A stretch of 64,000 nt of DNA, taken from positions 1,984,001-2,048,000 of the forward strand of contig OZ345355.1 in the NCBI GenBank assembly GCA_977006965.1, in the 5' to 3' direction. The notes beneath the pieces are model-generated. The model made no database searches and had not been told where the DNA came from. It saw only the letters and a list, made by a program, of their open reading frames with translations. Each line of letters begins with the position of its first letter. Position 1 is the first letter of the stretch. Positions 10,272 through 20,845 of the stretch are shown here, piece after piece. The position numbers and the translations under genes were made by a program. The stretch is from Phymatolithon calcareum. Lineage: Eukaryota; Rhodophyta; Florideophyceae; Hapalidiales.

Positions 10272-11945
10272 CTAGGGAACAACCCGACCAATCCCAGTGT
10301 GCCTTCCTGTGCGATTCACAAGCCCAGAATCTGCGGTAGATGATCTCTCTGTTAAGATCTTAATAACTGAGTTGCCAATGAACGACAAGTTGACTATGGC
10401 TTTTTGGGGATTTTTCAGGCACAATCGCAGTTCTTTGATGAGGGCATACTCATGCATTCGTTGCAATCCACGAAAGTAGAGTGGAACCAGGTTTTCGGGG
10501 TCCCTCGTTTGGGGGGCACTCAGCATGCTCTTCGTCTGAGTCTCTCTTTTAGCGTCATTTTTTCTTTCGTGAGACTGGAGAACTGGTCTGCTTAATTATT
10601 CCGGCGCCCCATTTGGTTTTCGGCAGGTTCGTTTCTGGTCTCCTTGATTGTATTCTTGGGCTGCTCCGGCATGGCAGTTTTTCGCGCTTGTATATTCTGC
10701 TCAGTAATCTTCAGCACTGGTGCACCCGAAGCTGGTCCTGTTTTTACGACCTCCTTCCATGATCTGACAGTCGTCTCTGCGGGTCGGACTGTACCCTTGA
10801 CTTGTGGGGACTCCCTGCGCAGCTCTCTCATCTGTGCCTCCATTATTGTCATCTTTTCGACTATCTGATGCATCACTTCCTTAATTGAGTTGAATTCCCG
10901 GTGGCTGATATCGTTCTGCTCCATTAGTGCCTTCTGCTTCGACTTTGATTTCATGGTATCCATTTCTCTTGCAGATTCGATGTTCTCTTCCTCGTGCATA
11001 ATCGGTTTTTCCAGCTTGTCTTCACACTCGGCCAGCTTAATTGCAAGCGACATCAAAAGCAGTGATAGTGTTTCCATACAATTTTTCCACTGGCAGCTGA
11101 CGCATTCTGTTTCTTTTGAAGATCTGATATTGAAATGGTATGGGAGCGCCTGGATATGTTCAGGGCACCTCGGGCTCTTGACATTCGTGCGAACACTGTT
11201 GAATCGCCTCTTCCAAACTTGACGTACCGTTTCTGGCCCATCAACAACACTTTGTGGGTACGTGTCTCTCTTCCCTGTGTTCTGTACATCCTCAATGGAG
11301 ATTTCGGCATCTTCCATACTCCCCGCTGACAATAAACGACCTGTACTGGAGAGATCCTTCTCTCCATTTGTGGTTTCTTCTATTTTATCACTGTGAACAT
11401 CGTCATTCACCCTGACTGGTGTGTGATCTATGCTGCTTATGGGAGTCCTGAGGACTGGGGATTCCATGACCAGCTCTCGGACAGTGGTGCTTTTCTCTTC
11501 ACAGATAGCAAAAATCGCTTTTTCTGTGTCCGGGTCGATTCTGGCACAGCATATGTGTAGGTCACGCAGACAAAACAGACACGCATCATTGGGTGGGGTA
11601 GTTTGGCGAAATGGGGTCAATGCTCTTTGCCGGTGACGAGCAAATGATGCACTCGCAATTTCCGGAGGAAAGTTTACGCTTTATATTCGCGGATAAGCTC
11701 CACTCGATGTGTACCATGTGGTCTCCTGGAGTTATGAGCACCGAAGTTTCCGTAGAGCCCGACCTTAGAGCGGGTGATTCCGAACTCGAGCCTGAGTCCA
11801 TGAGCTCCCTGACGCCGTCGTCGTGAGCTTCTTGCCTTGAATTATCGCCATTTTTCACCCCGTTTGTCATAAGTTCCATTTCTTTGCGCTCATTTGTCTC
11901 AACGTCCGACGGATCGTGCTCCGATCCCGGCTTGTCGACGCTCAT
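10272..11945 (-). pseudogene. LINE-A ORF1 nucleic-acid-binding-type protein
   Basis: The likely ATG is at 11945 (MSVDKPGSEHD). The protein runs through an acidic N-terminal part, then a cysteine cluster (CECIICSS, and after one frameshift near 11590 CLFCLRDLHICC) that could bind zinc. A long charged region with helical coiled-coil character follows (around IKEVMHQIVEKMTIMEAQM). After another frame change comes a conserved C-terminal block containing VPLYFRGLQRM and NLSFIGNSVIKILT. Order and placement upstream of the endonuclease fit LINE ORF1. Two frame breaks make it a pseudogene. RNA binding is inferred from the family, not from a recognised RRM. Confidence 0.65.
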
Positions 11946-12299
11946 TTTCCTCGCTGAGCCGCTCAAAATGAGCGTCGCGGGGGGCTGTTCACGGCGATCT
12001 GGTGTCCGCGCGGATCTCCGTTCGCCCTCCTTTCTCTTTCGCTTTTCTCTTCGAGTGGCCCTATCGGGTCCTCCCCGTGAAAAACTTCTTTTCTTCGTTC
12101 ATTGAAGATTACCCTTTTCATAAGTGAAGTATGATAATCACGAGATAGCGAGACAAAGCCGACGGACGAACCAGTGCCGGGCTGTTCGCGTACGCACCAG
12201 GAAGGACAGCTGGCCATCATTAGCAGACACTGCGACCGACGCTGTCGCCTTTGCCCCACCGACAGTCCCAGCGATCCTCACCACTTCGGACTATAAGAG

Positions 12300-12690
12300 C
12301 GCAACTGCGACGCGCACCTGAATGACCGAAGCAAGCCTCTCTCTTCTCCCCACCCACCCAAAACCTTCTCTATCATAGCGACTTGCCTCTCTCTCCTCAT
12401 TTAGTGCTGAAAGGTTTTCTAATATACCTTAACATTTATTTGCGAAAACTCAACCAGTGCCGGATTTCGCGCAGCGTTCGCAACGGCGTGAACACTTAAG
12501 TTGCGTTTTGGCACTGAGACCGAGACTAGGTTCCTTGGGAGTCTACAGTTGGATATCAAGGGATCTCGGTTCCACAAACTACCCCTACGAATTCAGCAGA
12601 TAGCGTAGGAGGGCTCTTCCGTGCAACAGTCGAGCACAAGCGTCTTGACCGTGCTTTAGCTGTGCTAGTTCGCTAAAGTAAAGAAGTCAT
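12300..12690. other. Unassigned 400 bp inside the LINE-A composite
   Basis: Lies between the 5' side of ORF1 and the upstream truncated LINE-A 3' end. No frame or repeat is recognised. It could be the LINE-A 5' UTR/promoter or captured flanking DNA. Confidence 0.4.
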
Positions 12691-12959
12691 ATTTCACAAA
12701 GAAGAAGAAGTGCAAGTGATTTATTTAAAAGTTACGAACGCATCTGCAGACGCTTGGGGCAAGTTTGCGAAGGCCATTCGGCCACAAACAGGGTCTATCG
12801 TTCTTATATGTTAGCGTAGTCGATTTCGACACGATCTGGCGGAAATACGAAAACTTACCTCTGTCTTAGAGCCTCGAGGGGGAAAATTATTCCATACTGT
12901 TGAGTTGCGGGTTTCAGGTTTCGAGAGCAGCCTTGGCCGCCTGATACATTGCAAGGATC
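12690..12959 (-). mobile_element. Second LINE-A 3' end, 5'-truncated
   Basis: Minus-strand reading starts in the last codons of ORF2 (AMYQAAKAALET-like), passes the stop and runs through the LINE-A 3' UTR to GAAGAAGAAG near 12703. It is highly similar to 6734-6960. Its 5' edge sits exactly at the right-hand target duplication (12960). Its tail is followed by TTCACAAAG, which resembles the end of that duplication. Confidence 0.8.
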
Positions 12960-12973
12960 TTTTCTCCACAAAG
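12960..12973. repeat. Right 14-bp target-site duplication TTTTCTCCACAAAG
   Basis: Identical to 6720-6733. Confidence 0.85.
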
Positions 12974-13785
12974 GAGGACCTTTGAAAAGAAATCTCAGGC
13001 ATCTCAACCGCGCAGTTCTGTCCCTTATACGTAACACTCCTGGTAGTTCATTCGTCTTGTCGACCGGGATTTTAACTGTCCGTCCCTCTTCTTCCAACGT
13101 CCATATATTTTCTGCTTCCCGTATGCGTCCGGTTTTTGATACCACACCTTCTTCTGCTTGTTTTAGAGCTTCTCTGAGGTGCTTCTCATCTCTAAGATGC
13201 CCAATATCCTTTGATACAACTTCCAGGTCTTCTTCTCTTCCTTGGTATTCTTCTGCGCGCTCAAGGTACTTCTTCCGTCTTAACAGGCTTAAGGGATTCC
13301 TTTCAGCCTGGTGCGTTCTCCTCATCCGTGGGCTGGAAAGTTGGCAGAGCACTCGCATCCACTCCCTTCGATGAAAACAGTCCTGAATAAAAGACCTTCT
13401 GCTGCTTCGATTGCCGATAACAGACATTTAGTGATCAGGGTCAGGTGAATGGCATATTCCCATTTGGGGAGAATCAATGATTTGAAAATTCTGATGCAAG
13501 GGACTGGCTGGAATCCTCTGACGTTCACGCCTATTTTGCGGAGTTTGCGTATACATCCCACCGCCCCAGGTAGGATAGTCTCCAGGCCTGATGCAGCTCT
13601 CTTCCTGCAAGGAAAAATTTCTTCTTGAGGAGGCCTTTGTACTTAAGGATCTTACTCTTTCCTGGCTTTTTGTTCCATTTCATGGAGTTCTTGCCTGCTC
13701 ACTTCGTGGCTATGTCCAATAGTTTTGCAACCCTTTAGCATTCTTAGCCTGAAGAAGAACATCATCGACAAATAATTGCGCTGGA
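12960..13785 (-). mobile_element. LINE-B RT/C-terminal relic, right half of a split copy
   Basis: Minus-strand frames give PAQLFVDDVLLQAKNAKG (a variant of the catalytic FADD box), a WNKKPGKS-like segment, the thumb (VNVRGFQPVPCIRIFKSLI, PKWEYAIHLT) and the C-terminal region RMRRTHQAERNPLSLL through GVLRIRDRTARLRC to PPLWRK. There the LINE-A composite interrupts it; the sequence continues at 6733 going down. An open 190-codon frame (13427-12855) runs across the junction into LINE-A and is a chimera, not a natural protein. Several frameshifts are present. Confidence 0.8.
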
Positions 13786-13791
13786 TGTTCA

Positions 13792-14308
13792 GACACGACT
13801 CTTCATCTGCTGACGCTTGGGGCAACTTTCCTAGGGCCAAGAGGGTTTGGCTGGATTCTGTCTATGGAAGATTTTATTTTCTTGTTCGTGTAACACGATT
13901 CAGTGGACTACAAAAACCCACCTCTGGTCTCTTTCGGGACCTCGAGGAGGGAAAATTACTCCCCTGTTCTGTGAAGCGCTGTGATTTCAAGTTGCGGGCA
14001 GTTCTTACTTGTCCACAGCCTGAAACATGGTTAGGAGTTCGTCGAGTGCTCACTTATCCCAGGCGCTGTCCTCTTTGGAGAGTCTGTCTTTTGCGAGGCC
14101 AGTTATCACGTATTCGATGGCATCTTTTCCACATTGGCCGTTGAGTTCGATAAGGGTGGAGGTGCTCATGGGAGGGAACATTCCAAATGACCACTTGGTG
14201 GCAAGTGTTCTATGTCTTCTTCAGTTGAAGAGAAGGTGCGGGGGTGTGCAGAAATCGGTACCTTACTTTATTGAAGGTGCACGCTTGAGCTTCTTGTAAA
14301 GCTAACTG
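13792..14308 (-). mobile_element. LINE-A C-terminus and 3' UTR, left part of a split copy
   Basis: Minus reading gives an ATKWSFGMFPPMSTS-like signature, a stretch ending ALDELLTMFQAVDK and stop, then the LINE-A 3' UTR. The CTT tail is missing: the copy is cut at about 13792 against LINE-B. It continues at 16097 on the other side of the LINE-E insertion. Confidence 0.75.
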
Positions 14309-14323
14309 TGATGACACGCATGG
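14309..14323. repeat. 15-bp target-site duplication of LINE-E, left
   Basis: TGATGACACGCATGG, identical to 16082-16096. Confidence 0.92.
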
Positions 14324-16081
14324 GGGAAATTGTAATTTTTTATTTTAGAAGCCCTCAACGCCAGAGTCGCCGACACCAGAGCAGCTTCCCATGTGCTACT
14401 TTCGCATTGTCTAAAAATATCGCATCACACTATCATTTCTTCCGTCATTATTTTCTCTAGTTCTAATAGTCTGTCCATCGCCTGCATTGTCTCGCCCTCA
14501 GTCTCTCCGTTGAGTTGCGGTCGTGTGAGATTGCTCTGCAAGGTCTCAAGGCTCTTCTCAGCAACCTCGCCGAATTTTTCCACATAGGAAGAGGGTTTCC
14601 GTGGAGGGAAGCGTCCGACGTACCATTTCACTGCCATCATTCTGTGCTTTCGCGATTTGATTAACACAGTCGGGGTGGCGCGCTCTTTCCTGTCCACCGG
14701 GATTTTTCGTTTCAATCCTTCCTCTGTTCGGCCCCAGGCTTCGCTAAGACGCAGTTTCTCTTCCTTGGGCGTCACCTTCCCTTGTTCCGCCCGGTCGATC
14801 TGCTCGCTGAACAGATCGTGATGTTTCATGTAGGAAATATCCCTTTCTGCGTAGCGAAGGTCTTCGGCTTTGCCTTCGTAATTTGGCTTTTTCTCGATTT
14901 CAAGTTTTTCCTTCAGTAGTCGCGCAGCAAAATGTTCGCCCAGCTGTGTCCTTCTGATTTCCGGGGGTGTGATTTTGCAGAGCGACCTCATTCGGTTTTG
15001 GAGACGGAGTGCAAAGCGTCCTAGTATGACGGAGTAGAACAAACCTTCGGCCTGGTTGATTTGAACTTGGACGGATCTCGTCCACGGGGTGAGGTGCAAG
15101 GCGTACTCCCATCGACATTGCACGAGGGTCTTGTAGATCGTTATGTTCTTCATTGTGTGTAGTCCCTTGGCATTCATTCCGATATCTCGAAGACCCAGGA
15201 TAATTCCCTTCGCTTTTGAAATTCGTTTCAACGTGGCGTGTTCGGTGACACCCTTGTTGTCAACGGTCGTACCTAGGTATTCGAGCCGTCTTGTTTCATG
15301 GAGTTCGACCGCTGCTAGCTGGAATTTTCGCTTGAATAAACCGGGGTAGATGAGGACTTCGCTTTTTCCCTTCTTCGTGTTCCACGTCATACCGTTCTCC
15401 CTGGCCCATCGTGTCGCTGTATCGAGGAGCCATTGCATTCCGTCGGAGTTTATCGCTTGCAGTTGGACGTCGTCGGCAAACAGGATCGCGGGGTACTTTG
15501 ACATATGCCGGGGTGCCTTCTGGATCATCTCGGCAAATGTGTCCATGAACATGTTATAGAGGCATGGGCTTAGCGGGGAGCCCTGGGGAACTCCGCGGTC
15601 CATCAGAAGCCATGTCTTCTCTTCGTCGCCCGCAGTACAGACCCATGACGGTTTCAGGAGGTATTTGATCATCTCGGCGATATCCGGGGGTAGGCATAGC
15701 TGGACTCGGCGCATAACTATGTTGCGCGGGACTCGGTCGTAAGCAGACGATAGGTCCAAGACAGCGACGAAGCGATGACCTCTCCTCATTGTGCTAGTTG
15801 ACCTCAGGATCGCAAGTTCAGTACCCTTATTCTTCTGGAACCCCAATTGGAATCGGTGGAATTTGTACCGTTGACGTACAGCACAGTCCATCGCCGCATC
15901 TATGATTTTCCTGACTTGGCTTAATAGCGAAATTGGTCTGTAGTTTCCTGAAACGTGCGCCGGCCCTTTTTTGTGAATAGGGATTAGCGCTGCTCGGCGC
16001 CATGCGGTCGGAATACATTGTAGTCTACCGCATACCTGCCATAGGCGTCCAAGCAGTTCGCCGCTCATTGTCGGGTTTGCT
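14324..16081 (-). mobile_element. LINE-E, 5'-truncated insertion with open RT frame
   Basis: A 1758-bp insertion flanked by the perfect 15-bp duplication TGATGACACGCATGG. The 5' end (16081) falls within ORF2 just upstream of the RT. The 3' end is A/T-rich (reverse complement of TTTTTTATTTTAGAAGCC at about 14337). It is nested in an older LINE-A copy whose halves lie at 13792-14308 and 16097-16680. Identical duplications and an uninterrupted frame make it one of the younger insertions in the window. Confidence 0.92.
14425..16068 (-). CDS. LINE-E reverse transcriptase, 547 codons, 5'-truncated
   Basis: The frame encodes the RT and C-terminal part of a non-LTR retrotransposon ORF2. Visible in order: YRPISLLSQVRKIID at 43-57; motif A VAVLDLSSAYD with catalytic D105; the primer-grip-side motif VPQGSPLSP at 160-168; catalytic FADD at 197-200; KKGKSEVL; the thumb with WEYALHLTPW; and a long basic C-terminal region with VKWYVGRFPPRKP. 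There is no internal stop or frameshift. The annotated ATG at 16068 is internal to the parental protein, since endonuclease and linker were lost when the copy was truncated at 16081. The polymerase could fold, but without endonuclease or promoter it is probably not autonomous. Confidence 0.88.
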   Translation of the reverse strand: MSGELLGRLWQVCGRLQCIPTAWRRAALIPIHKKGPAHVSGNYRPISLLSQVRKIIDAAMDCAVRQRYKFHRFQLGFQKNKGTELAILRSTSTMRRGHRFVAVLDLSSAYDRVPRNIVMRRVQLCLPPDIAEMIKYLLKPSWVCTAGDEEKTWLLMDRGVPQGSPLSPCLYNMFMDTFAEMIQKAPRHMSKYPAILFADDVQLQAINSDGMQWLLDTATRWARENGMTWNTKKGKSEVLIYPGLFKRKFQLAAVELHETRRLEYLGTTVDNKGVTEHATLKRISKAKGIILGLRDIGMNAKGLHTMKNITIYKTLVQCRWEYALHLTPWTRSVQVQINQAEGLFYSVILGRFALRLQNRMRSLCKITPPEIRRTQLGEHFAARLLKEKLEIEKKPNYEGKAEDLRYAERDISYMKHHDLFSEQIDRAEQGKVTPKEEKLRLSEAWGRTEEGLKRKIPVDRKERATPTVLIKSRKHRMMAVKWYVGRFPPRKPSSYVEKFGEVAEKSLETLQSNLTRPQLNGETEGETMQAMDRLLELEKIMTEEMIV

Positions 16082-16096
16082 TGATGACACGCATGG
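16082..16096. repeat. 15-bp target-site duplication of LINE-E, right
   Basis: TGATGACACGCATGG, identical to 14309-14323. Confidence 0.92.
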
Positions 16097-16690
16097 TCTC
16101 ACACGCGGAGTGTCAGCTGATAATAATCAAGCTGATCAACTACCAGACACTTTCTTGCTAACGCTAAAAATCTTGAACGTTTGACAAACAGTACGCAGAC
16201 GATACACACACGTTATGGGTATTGTGTGGCCAAGAAAGCTCTTAACTCGCAATTTCGTTATGCGAGAATAGCAAACGGGATGCTTTCTCGGCGAGCTACA
16301 GGGGTAAAGACACTTTCGCGTGCGGTATAGGTCGTTTTTTCGATTTTTCCATATCCTCTGCGGCCACCAGTACCTTGTTTCTTTAGTATTTCTTGATGTT
16401 TGTCGTAGCCGTCGTTTCGTTTGCATCTCCGCACAGGAAGCCATTCACTCTCGCGTAGGCATTATCTCTCTCCACTTCTATACGTTTCTTGTTCGCGATC
16501 TCTATTGTTGAACCATGTATCAGCTCATCGCGTCTTCTTATCGATCTCTTCACATAGCGTCTTGCAAGGACGTCTCTTCTTCCCTTGGGTTGGAGGATGC
16601 GACACATGGCCCTATAACTGTCCAAGCTTCCCATAGATTTGCCCGAAGAACATAGCTTCAACCTACCTGACTTCCGAGGCCACCTTTGTG
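16097..16690 (-). mobile_element. LINE-A ORF2 relic, right part of the copy split by LINE-E
   Basis: The minus frame 16661-16383 contains YRAMCRILQPKGRRDVLARRYV, matching SRAMCRIVKPKDRRDILARFFV in the LINE-A C-terminal domain at 7.4 kb. It is followed in another frame by KKRPIPHAKVSLPL, matching KKGPIPNIKTTLPP. It then runs into the LINE-E target site. The 5' end is lost near 16690. Confidence 0.75.
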
Positions 16691-16799
16691 GATTGGAAGG
16701 GAGAATGGCCCTATAAGGTACACATTATATTGCTACCCTAAAAGCAAAATTCCCTTAAAAAATCTCCATTTCTTCTTCGTCTATAATATATAATTCGTC

Positions 16800-18115
16800 A
16801 CTGAACATCGCAATTAAGTGGATTTATTGAGAGCGTACCATGTGTCCAAACGTGAGGAAAGTCGGCACCTTTCTTAGCATTCTACTGCACATGAAATTTC
16901 GGCTCCTTATCGGAGGTACTTAGTATGGCGTCCATGGGTCGGGCCATGTCGGTCTCCACTGTAGAGGTTCATGTTGGCTTTCTCAGGATGTTCTTCAGTA
17001 TTCTAACTGCCCATTTTCCTTGACTGCCCATTTCTTCTATTAACTTCGGCCGATTTCTTGGAAACTGAGGCACAAACCATCTTGGGCAGATGATTCTGTG
17101 TCTGCTTTCTTTCACCCTCACTGCTTGGTGCGGTAGGCCATTCTTGGAAAAGGAAATTTTCCTAGCGCGGCGTTCTTCTTGTTCTTCCCAGGCTAGTCGG
17201 AGGGCACCCGTGTCTTGGATATCTGTTGGCGTGTTCGATTTTCGCATGCGGTCCAGCGTCTCGAGTTCCAGCTCTGCCCCAGCGTCGCGTGTCTCTTCCA
17301 CGACCTTCTTAAGTCTTCGCGTTAACCTCGAGAGTAGGTGCTGTCGGCGGAACTCCCATAGCTCTATTTGGCATAGCTTTATTAGTCCTTTCCAGTGCCG
17401 CCCTGTCCATTTTCCAAACAGTAACGTTGCGATGTTCCTTTGGACTTTCACTGCTGCTCTCGGTACTCAGATTGTTTCGGGAGTTATATGAGCGGCGTAC
17501 TCATATACTGGCCTAATGAATGCTTTGAAAAGCCTGATGCATTTTTCTGTGCTGTATCCTTTCCTTTTCATGCCCAGAGTGCTCATGAGCCGTACTTTTG
17601 CGCCAGCGCTTTTGAATCGCTCCAGGAGTCGGTCATCACGAATTCCGTTTTCGTCAATTGTCGTACCGAGATATTCTGAAGTGCGTCCTATTTAAACTTC
17701 CTCGTTCGCCAGAAGAAACGGTTCTCTAATCCTGCGACCTGGGAGTATGGCGGATCACTTTCCGGTTGACCAAGTCATTCGATAGACTTGTGCCCATTCG
17801 GAGCATTCGTAGAGCATTTCCCGGAGCTCGTCTTCATTCCTCGCCATTAGTATGACGTCGTCCGCAAACCTATTCAAGCGAAGACTCGCATTAGAATCGT
17901 TGAAGCTCATGGACGTGATCCTTTCTGCTAAGCTGTCCATGAGAATATTGAACAGTGTGGGGCGAATAGGGCATCCCTGGGGGACTCCACGCTCGCATAT
18001 ACCTCGTGCTTTTCCTGCTTCATTCATAACCGTGAAGAGGGCGTCACTGAACATCTGTGCCATTAAAGCACGATGAAGTCGACGAGTGATGTATTTCCCG
18101 AAAGGACCAGTCCCC
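16800..18115 (-). mobile_element. LINE-C: RT, C-terminus and 3' UTR
   Basis: Minus strand, 5' to 3': RT core with ICERGVPQGCPIRPTLFNI, LMDSLAER and the catalytic RFADDVILMARN (frame 18180-17755); a palm/thumb part ending in AFIRPVYEYAAHITPET; then an open 160-codon frame (17451-16969) with LLFGKWTGRHWKG, a charged helix and the C-terminal CPRWFVPQFPRNRPKLIEEM and RILKNILRKPT. The 3' UTR ends with the family signature reading TTCTCAATAAATCCACTTAA-like on the minus strand (16805-16830). Frameshifts separate the parts. The first residues of the 18180 frame belong to the inverted neighbour, not to LINE-C RT. Confidence 0.8.
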
Positions 18116-18420
18116 GAATGCCCTTTTGGGGCCAATTTCCGGACTCGAAAACCTGATCTTGAAAAAACAGAGGGTCCCAAATCGGATTATGAAGGCAATG
18201 AAGTTGAACGAAAGTAGACTACGAATGCTATACACGAAATGGTTCTTTGGTCGCTTCCCGAGGAACCCTCCGAAAACGACCGAAGATATGGTTATGCAAG
18301 GAGCACGGCAGTTGAAGCACGCAGCTGTAACCGGATAAACTCGCAATAACCTGAGAAAGAGAATGACATCGCCAAAGCCATTGACGAGATCCTATGCAAT
18401 TCTGACAAAGTTATGTGAAA
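18116..18420 (+). mobile_element. LINE-C C-terminal relic, plus strand
   Basis: Encodes RLRMLYTKWFFGRFPRNPPK followed by a GARQLKHAAV-like stretch. After a frameshift comes a tail ending in AIDEILCNSD-like codons, the normal C-terminus of LINE-C. It sits head to head with the minus-strand LINE-C copy (junction about 18110-18125). Confidence 0.75.
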
Positions 18421-19340
18421 TCAATCAATGGCAAAAGAAGACATGCTAGAATGGTTGCCGGAATATGGACGAAGATGTCGTCGGCGTGCGGATCCGCTTA
18501 CGAAAGGGCGCTAACGCGTGAACCGAAAGAAGAGCTTTATCTTGTACAAGACACGATAGGCTTGGTTTCGAACGAAGAATGCAGCTTTGAACACGGACAG
18601 TAGCTTAGGATAGGAACTCGGAAACGGACGGGACCTGCAAATGCAAAACGGTGAACGTCTTGCAGAGTTCCAGTCAGTCGTCGGACTGCGAACTGGTTCT
18701 CCCCTGACTCGCGACGCCAAGTACGGAAACTAGCCTTCCGCTAAAGGCGAACGTAGTTCTTCACCGATGTGGTGGATGGGTTGAATGAACAAGGGGTTTA
18801 CCTTGACGAAACAGAATGAAATGACGTAGAAATGATGATGATCCCCCTCCTCAAACTCGGCGATACCAAACTCCTTAAGTATGGCTCGCAAAACGATCTA
18901 TCATACTCTATGCTACTCAGTCTACAAAGAATAAGCCAAGACTCAACTGGTGTGCTCAAGTCGCTCTCGAGTGAAAACACCTGGAGATCCACGTGTACTC
19001 ATCGAACCGAAAACAAACATCGCCAAAAGTGCGACAATGGTGTCGCGCCCGCTGCTATGTTGCTGTTACAAGGCTCGCTTTTTCCTCTCGCAACTGCACG
19101 CCGCACAACTTGGATCGCGATAGTCATTTTGTTTTGAATTTTAAATTTATTAAACGTCCTCAGAAACACTCATAAGACTGTAAGGGAGATGCTTGGTAGC
19201 TCTTTTACTCTGTTAAAGCCCGCAAAACCCGGGCTCGTTGCTATTGTCGTAACCCTAGCTGCAAAACCCTCCTCCAGAGAAGGTGGAGGTAAAAGCTTAG
19301 AGTCCACTTATCCTGTTCGTAGGAATCTCAGCGTCGCCGT
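18421..19340. other. No gene recognised
   Basis: Short frames only. An imperfect hairpin (CCTCC...GGAGG) lies near 19268-19287. The last 150 bp may be the 3' UTR of the LINE-D copy that starts at 19357, but no family tail was found. Confidence 0.3.
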
Positions 19341-20700
19341 TCTATTTTGTCTTGGTCTATTCCATGTCGTCATAAAAGACGATTGTGAGGAATAGTATTT
19401 TGTCAAGTGCCTTTTCAGTCTCACTAATCTCCTCTTCTGCTAGTCGATATCTTTGAAGGTACACTTCGAGCTTGTTCATGAGAGTTGGTACGATTTCACC
19501 GAATTTGTCTTCCAGAAGTGCGGTACTCAATGGGGGAAAACGTCCGAATGCCCATTTAATTGCCAATTTGCGGTGACGTGCTTTCGGTAGTTTGATGATG
19601 GCGGGAGTAGACCCGGGAATATCATAAGGAATTTTCCCCTTTCTGCTCGCCTCCAAGCCGTCTACTTCGTCTTTAAAGAGCAGGTCACTCAACGATTTTG
19701 CTGAAACTCGCTGCTTAAGATAGGTTCGTGCCGTCTCGAATAGGTCGTGCTGTAACATTGATGATATGTCACGACACACCCATTACAGTTCCTCAACGTC
19801 TCTTTCCTCTCTTGGGACTGCGAGCAAGCCCATTTTCCTTGTTCTGGCTCGTTCAAGCATTCGTAACGCTAGAACTAGTCTTCTGTCTTCCGCATTATGT
19901 ATGCGACAGAGAAGACGAAGTCTCGCGGGTCGATTTTTTGCGATTGAACAAAATACTTGTCCGAAAAAAGTCTTCTCCACGTCTGCAATAGCTATTTGAA
20001 CTCTTGTCGTCCATGGCGTCAGGTGCATGGCATATTCCCATCCTGGCTGTACCAAAGCCCTGTACATCTTGATTGCTTTTAAGGGGCTGAGTCCCCGGAC
20101 TGTTACACAAAGGGATCTCAGCTGATACACTGCTATCTTGGCCTGTCGGATGCGGTCAAGCATTTTCTTGTAGGTAACTCCCTCACTGCTGAGTGATATG
20201 CCAAGGTATGGGACTTCTTTGACTTTTGTCAGCGTTTTCCCAGAAAGCTTGAATGTGGGTGATCTTGTGCCTTCGGAGAGAAGAACTTCGCTCTTCCCGG
20301 CTTTCGTGTTCCACCTCACTTGTCTATCTCTTTCCCATTGCGAAGAAATATTTAACAGTCTCTGTAGTCCGACTCGTGATTTTGCGTTAGGAGCACGTCG
20401 TCCGCGAAAAGAACTGCTGCCACGTCGGCAACGTCCCTTGGAACTTGGCTTATTCTTTCTGCGAATTCGTCCATGAATAGATTATACAAACTTAGGCTCA
20501 GCGGGGATCCCTGAGGTACTCCCCTGTCGATTAGAAACCACTTTTGCTGGGGATCACCAATCGTTGATACCCAGGACGGTGTCAAGAGAGCCTCGATATC
20601 GCGATAGTCATGCTGCTTGTAGTAGGTGACCTGTTGGGCCATACGGACACGTGTCTCTCGTGTGTCTATGCGCTGCATCGCTGCCTTTTGCGTTGGTTGT
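19341..20700 (-). mobile_element. LINE-D RT and C-terminal region
   Basis: Minus strand: YYKQHDYRDIEALLTPSWV and IDRGVPQGSPLSLSLYN, then AAVLFADDVLL (catalytic box), a frameshift, the RWNTKAGKSEVLLSEGT segment, YLGISLSSEGVTY, the thumb with QPGWEYAMHLTPWTTR (frame 20319-19783), another frameshift, and the C-terminal frame 19779-19357 with LAIKWAFGRFPPLSTALLE ending in FYDDME. The 5' end is truncated near 20700, upstream of motif A. Two frameshifts inactivate it. The C-terminal frame is homologous to the open LINE-D frame at 38.5-39.0 kb. Confidence 0.82.
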
Positions 20701-20845
20701 GGTATATAAGGTAGTTCATTCCTTCCTCTGAGTAAAGGAAGGTGGGGAGTTCTGGGTTTCCGCTCGAATGTTCGACTTGTAGAACGCTCAACTTCGCCTG
20801 CACGGCCATTCGACCACGCGGAGCCGGAGCTCTTCCCAACCTTCT

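Larger units (their letters stand above)
6734..12959 (-). mobile_element. LINE-A composite inserted in LINE-B
   Basis: Everything between the two copies of TTTTCTCCACAAAG. Read 5' to 3' on the minus strand it holds: a 5'-truncated LINE-A 3' end (12959-12690), an unassigned 400-bp stretch (12690-12300), then a nearly full-length LINE-A with ORF1 (11945-10272), endonuclease (9584-9103), linker (8985-8674), RT (8656-7565), C-terminal domain (7635-6949) and 3' UTR ending in a CTT tail at 6734. The host LINE-B is contiguous across the insertion, so the whole block appears to have arrived at one site. Internal frameshifts and deletions show it is no longer active. Confidence 0.75.

Noticed and set aside
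12855-13427. 190-codon open frame
   Set aside because: It reads across the junction between LINE-B coding sequence and a LINE-A 3' end; the protein would be a chimera of two elements.
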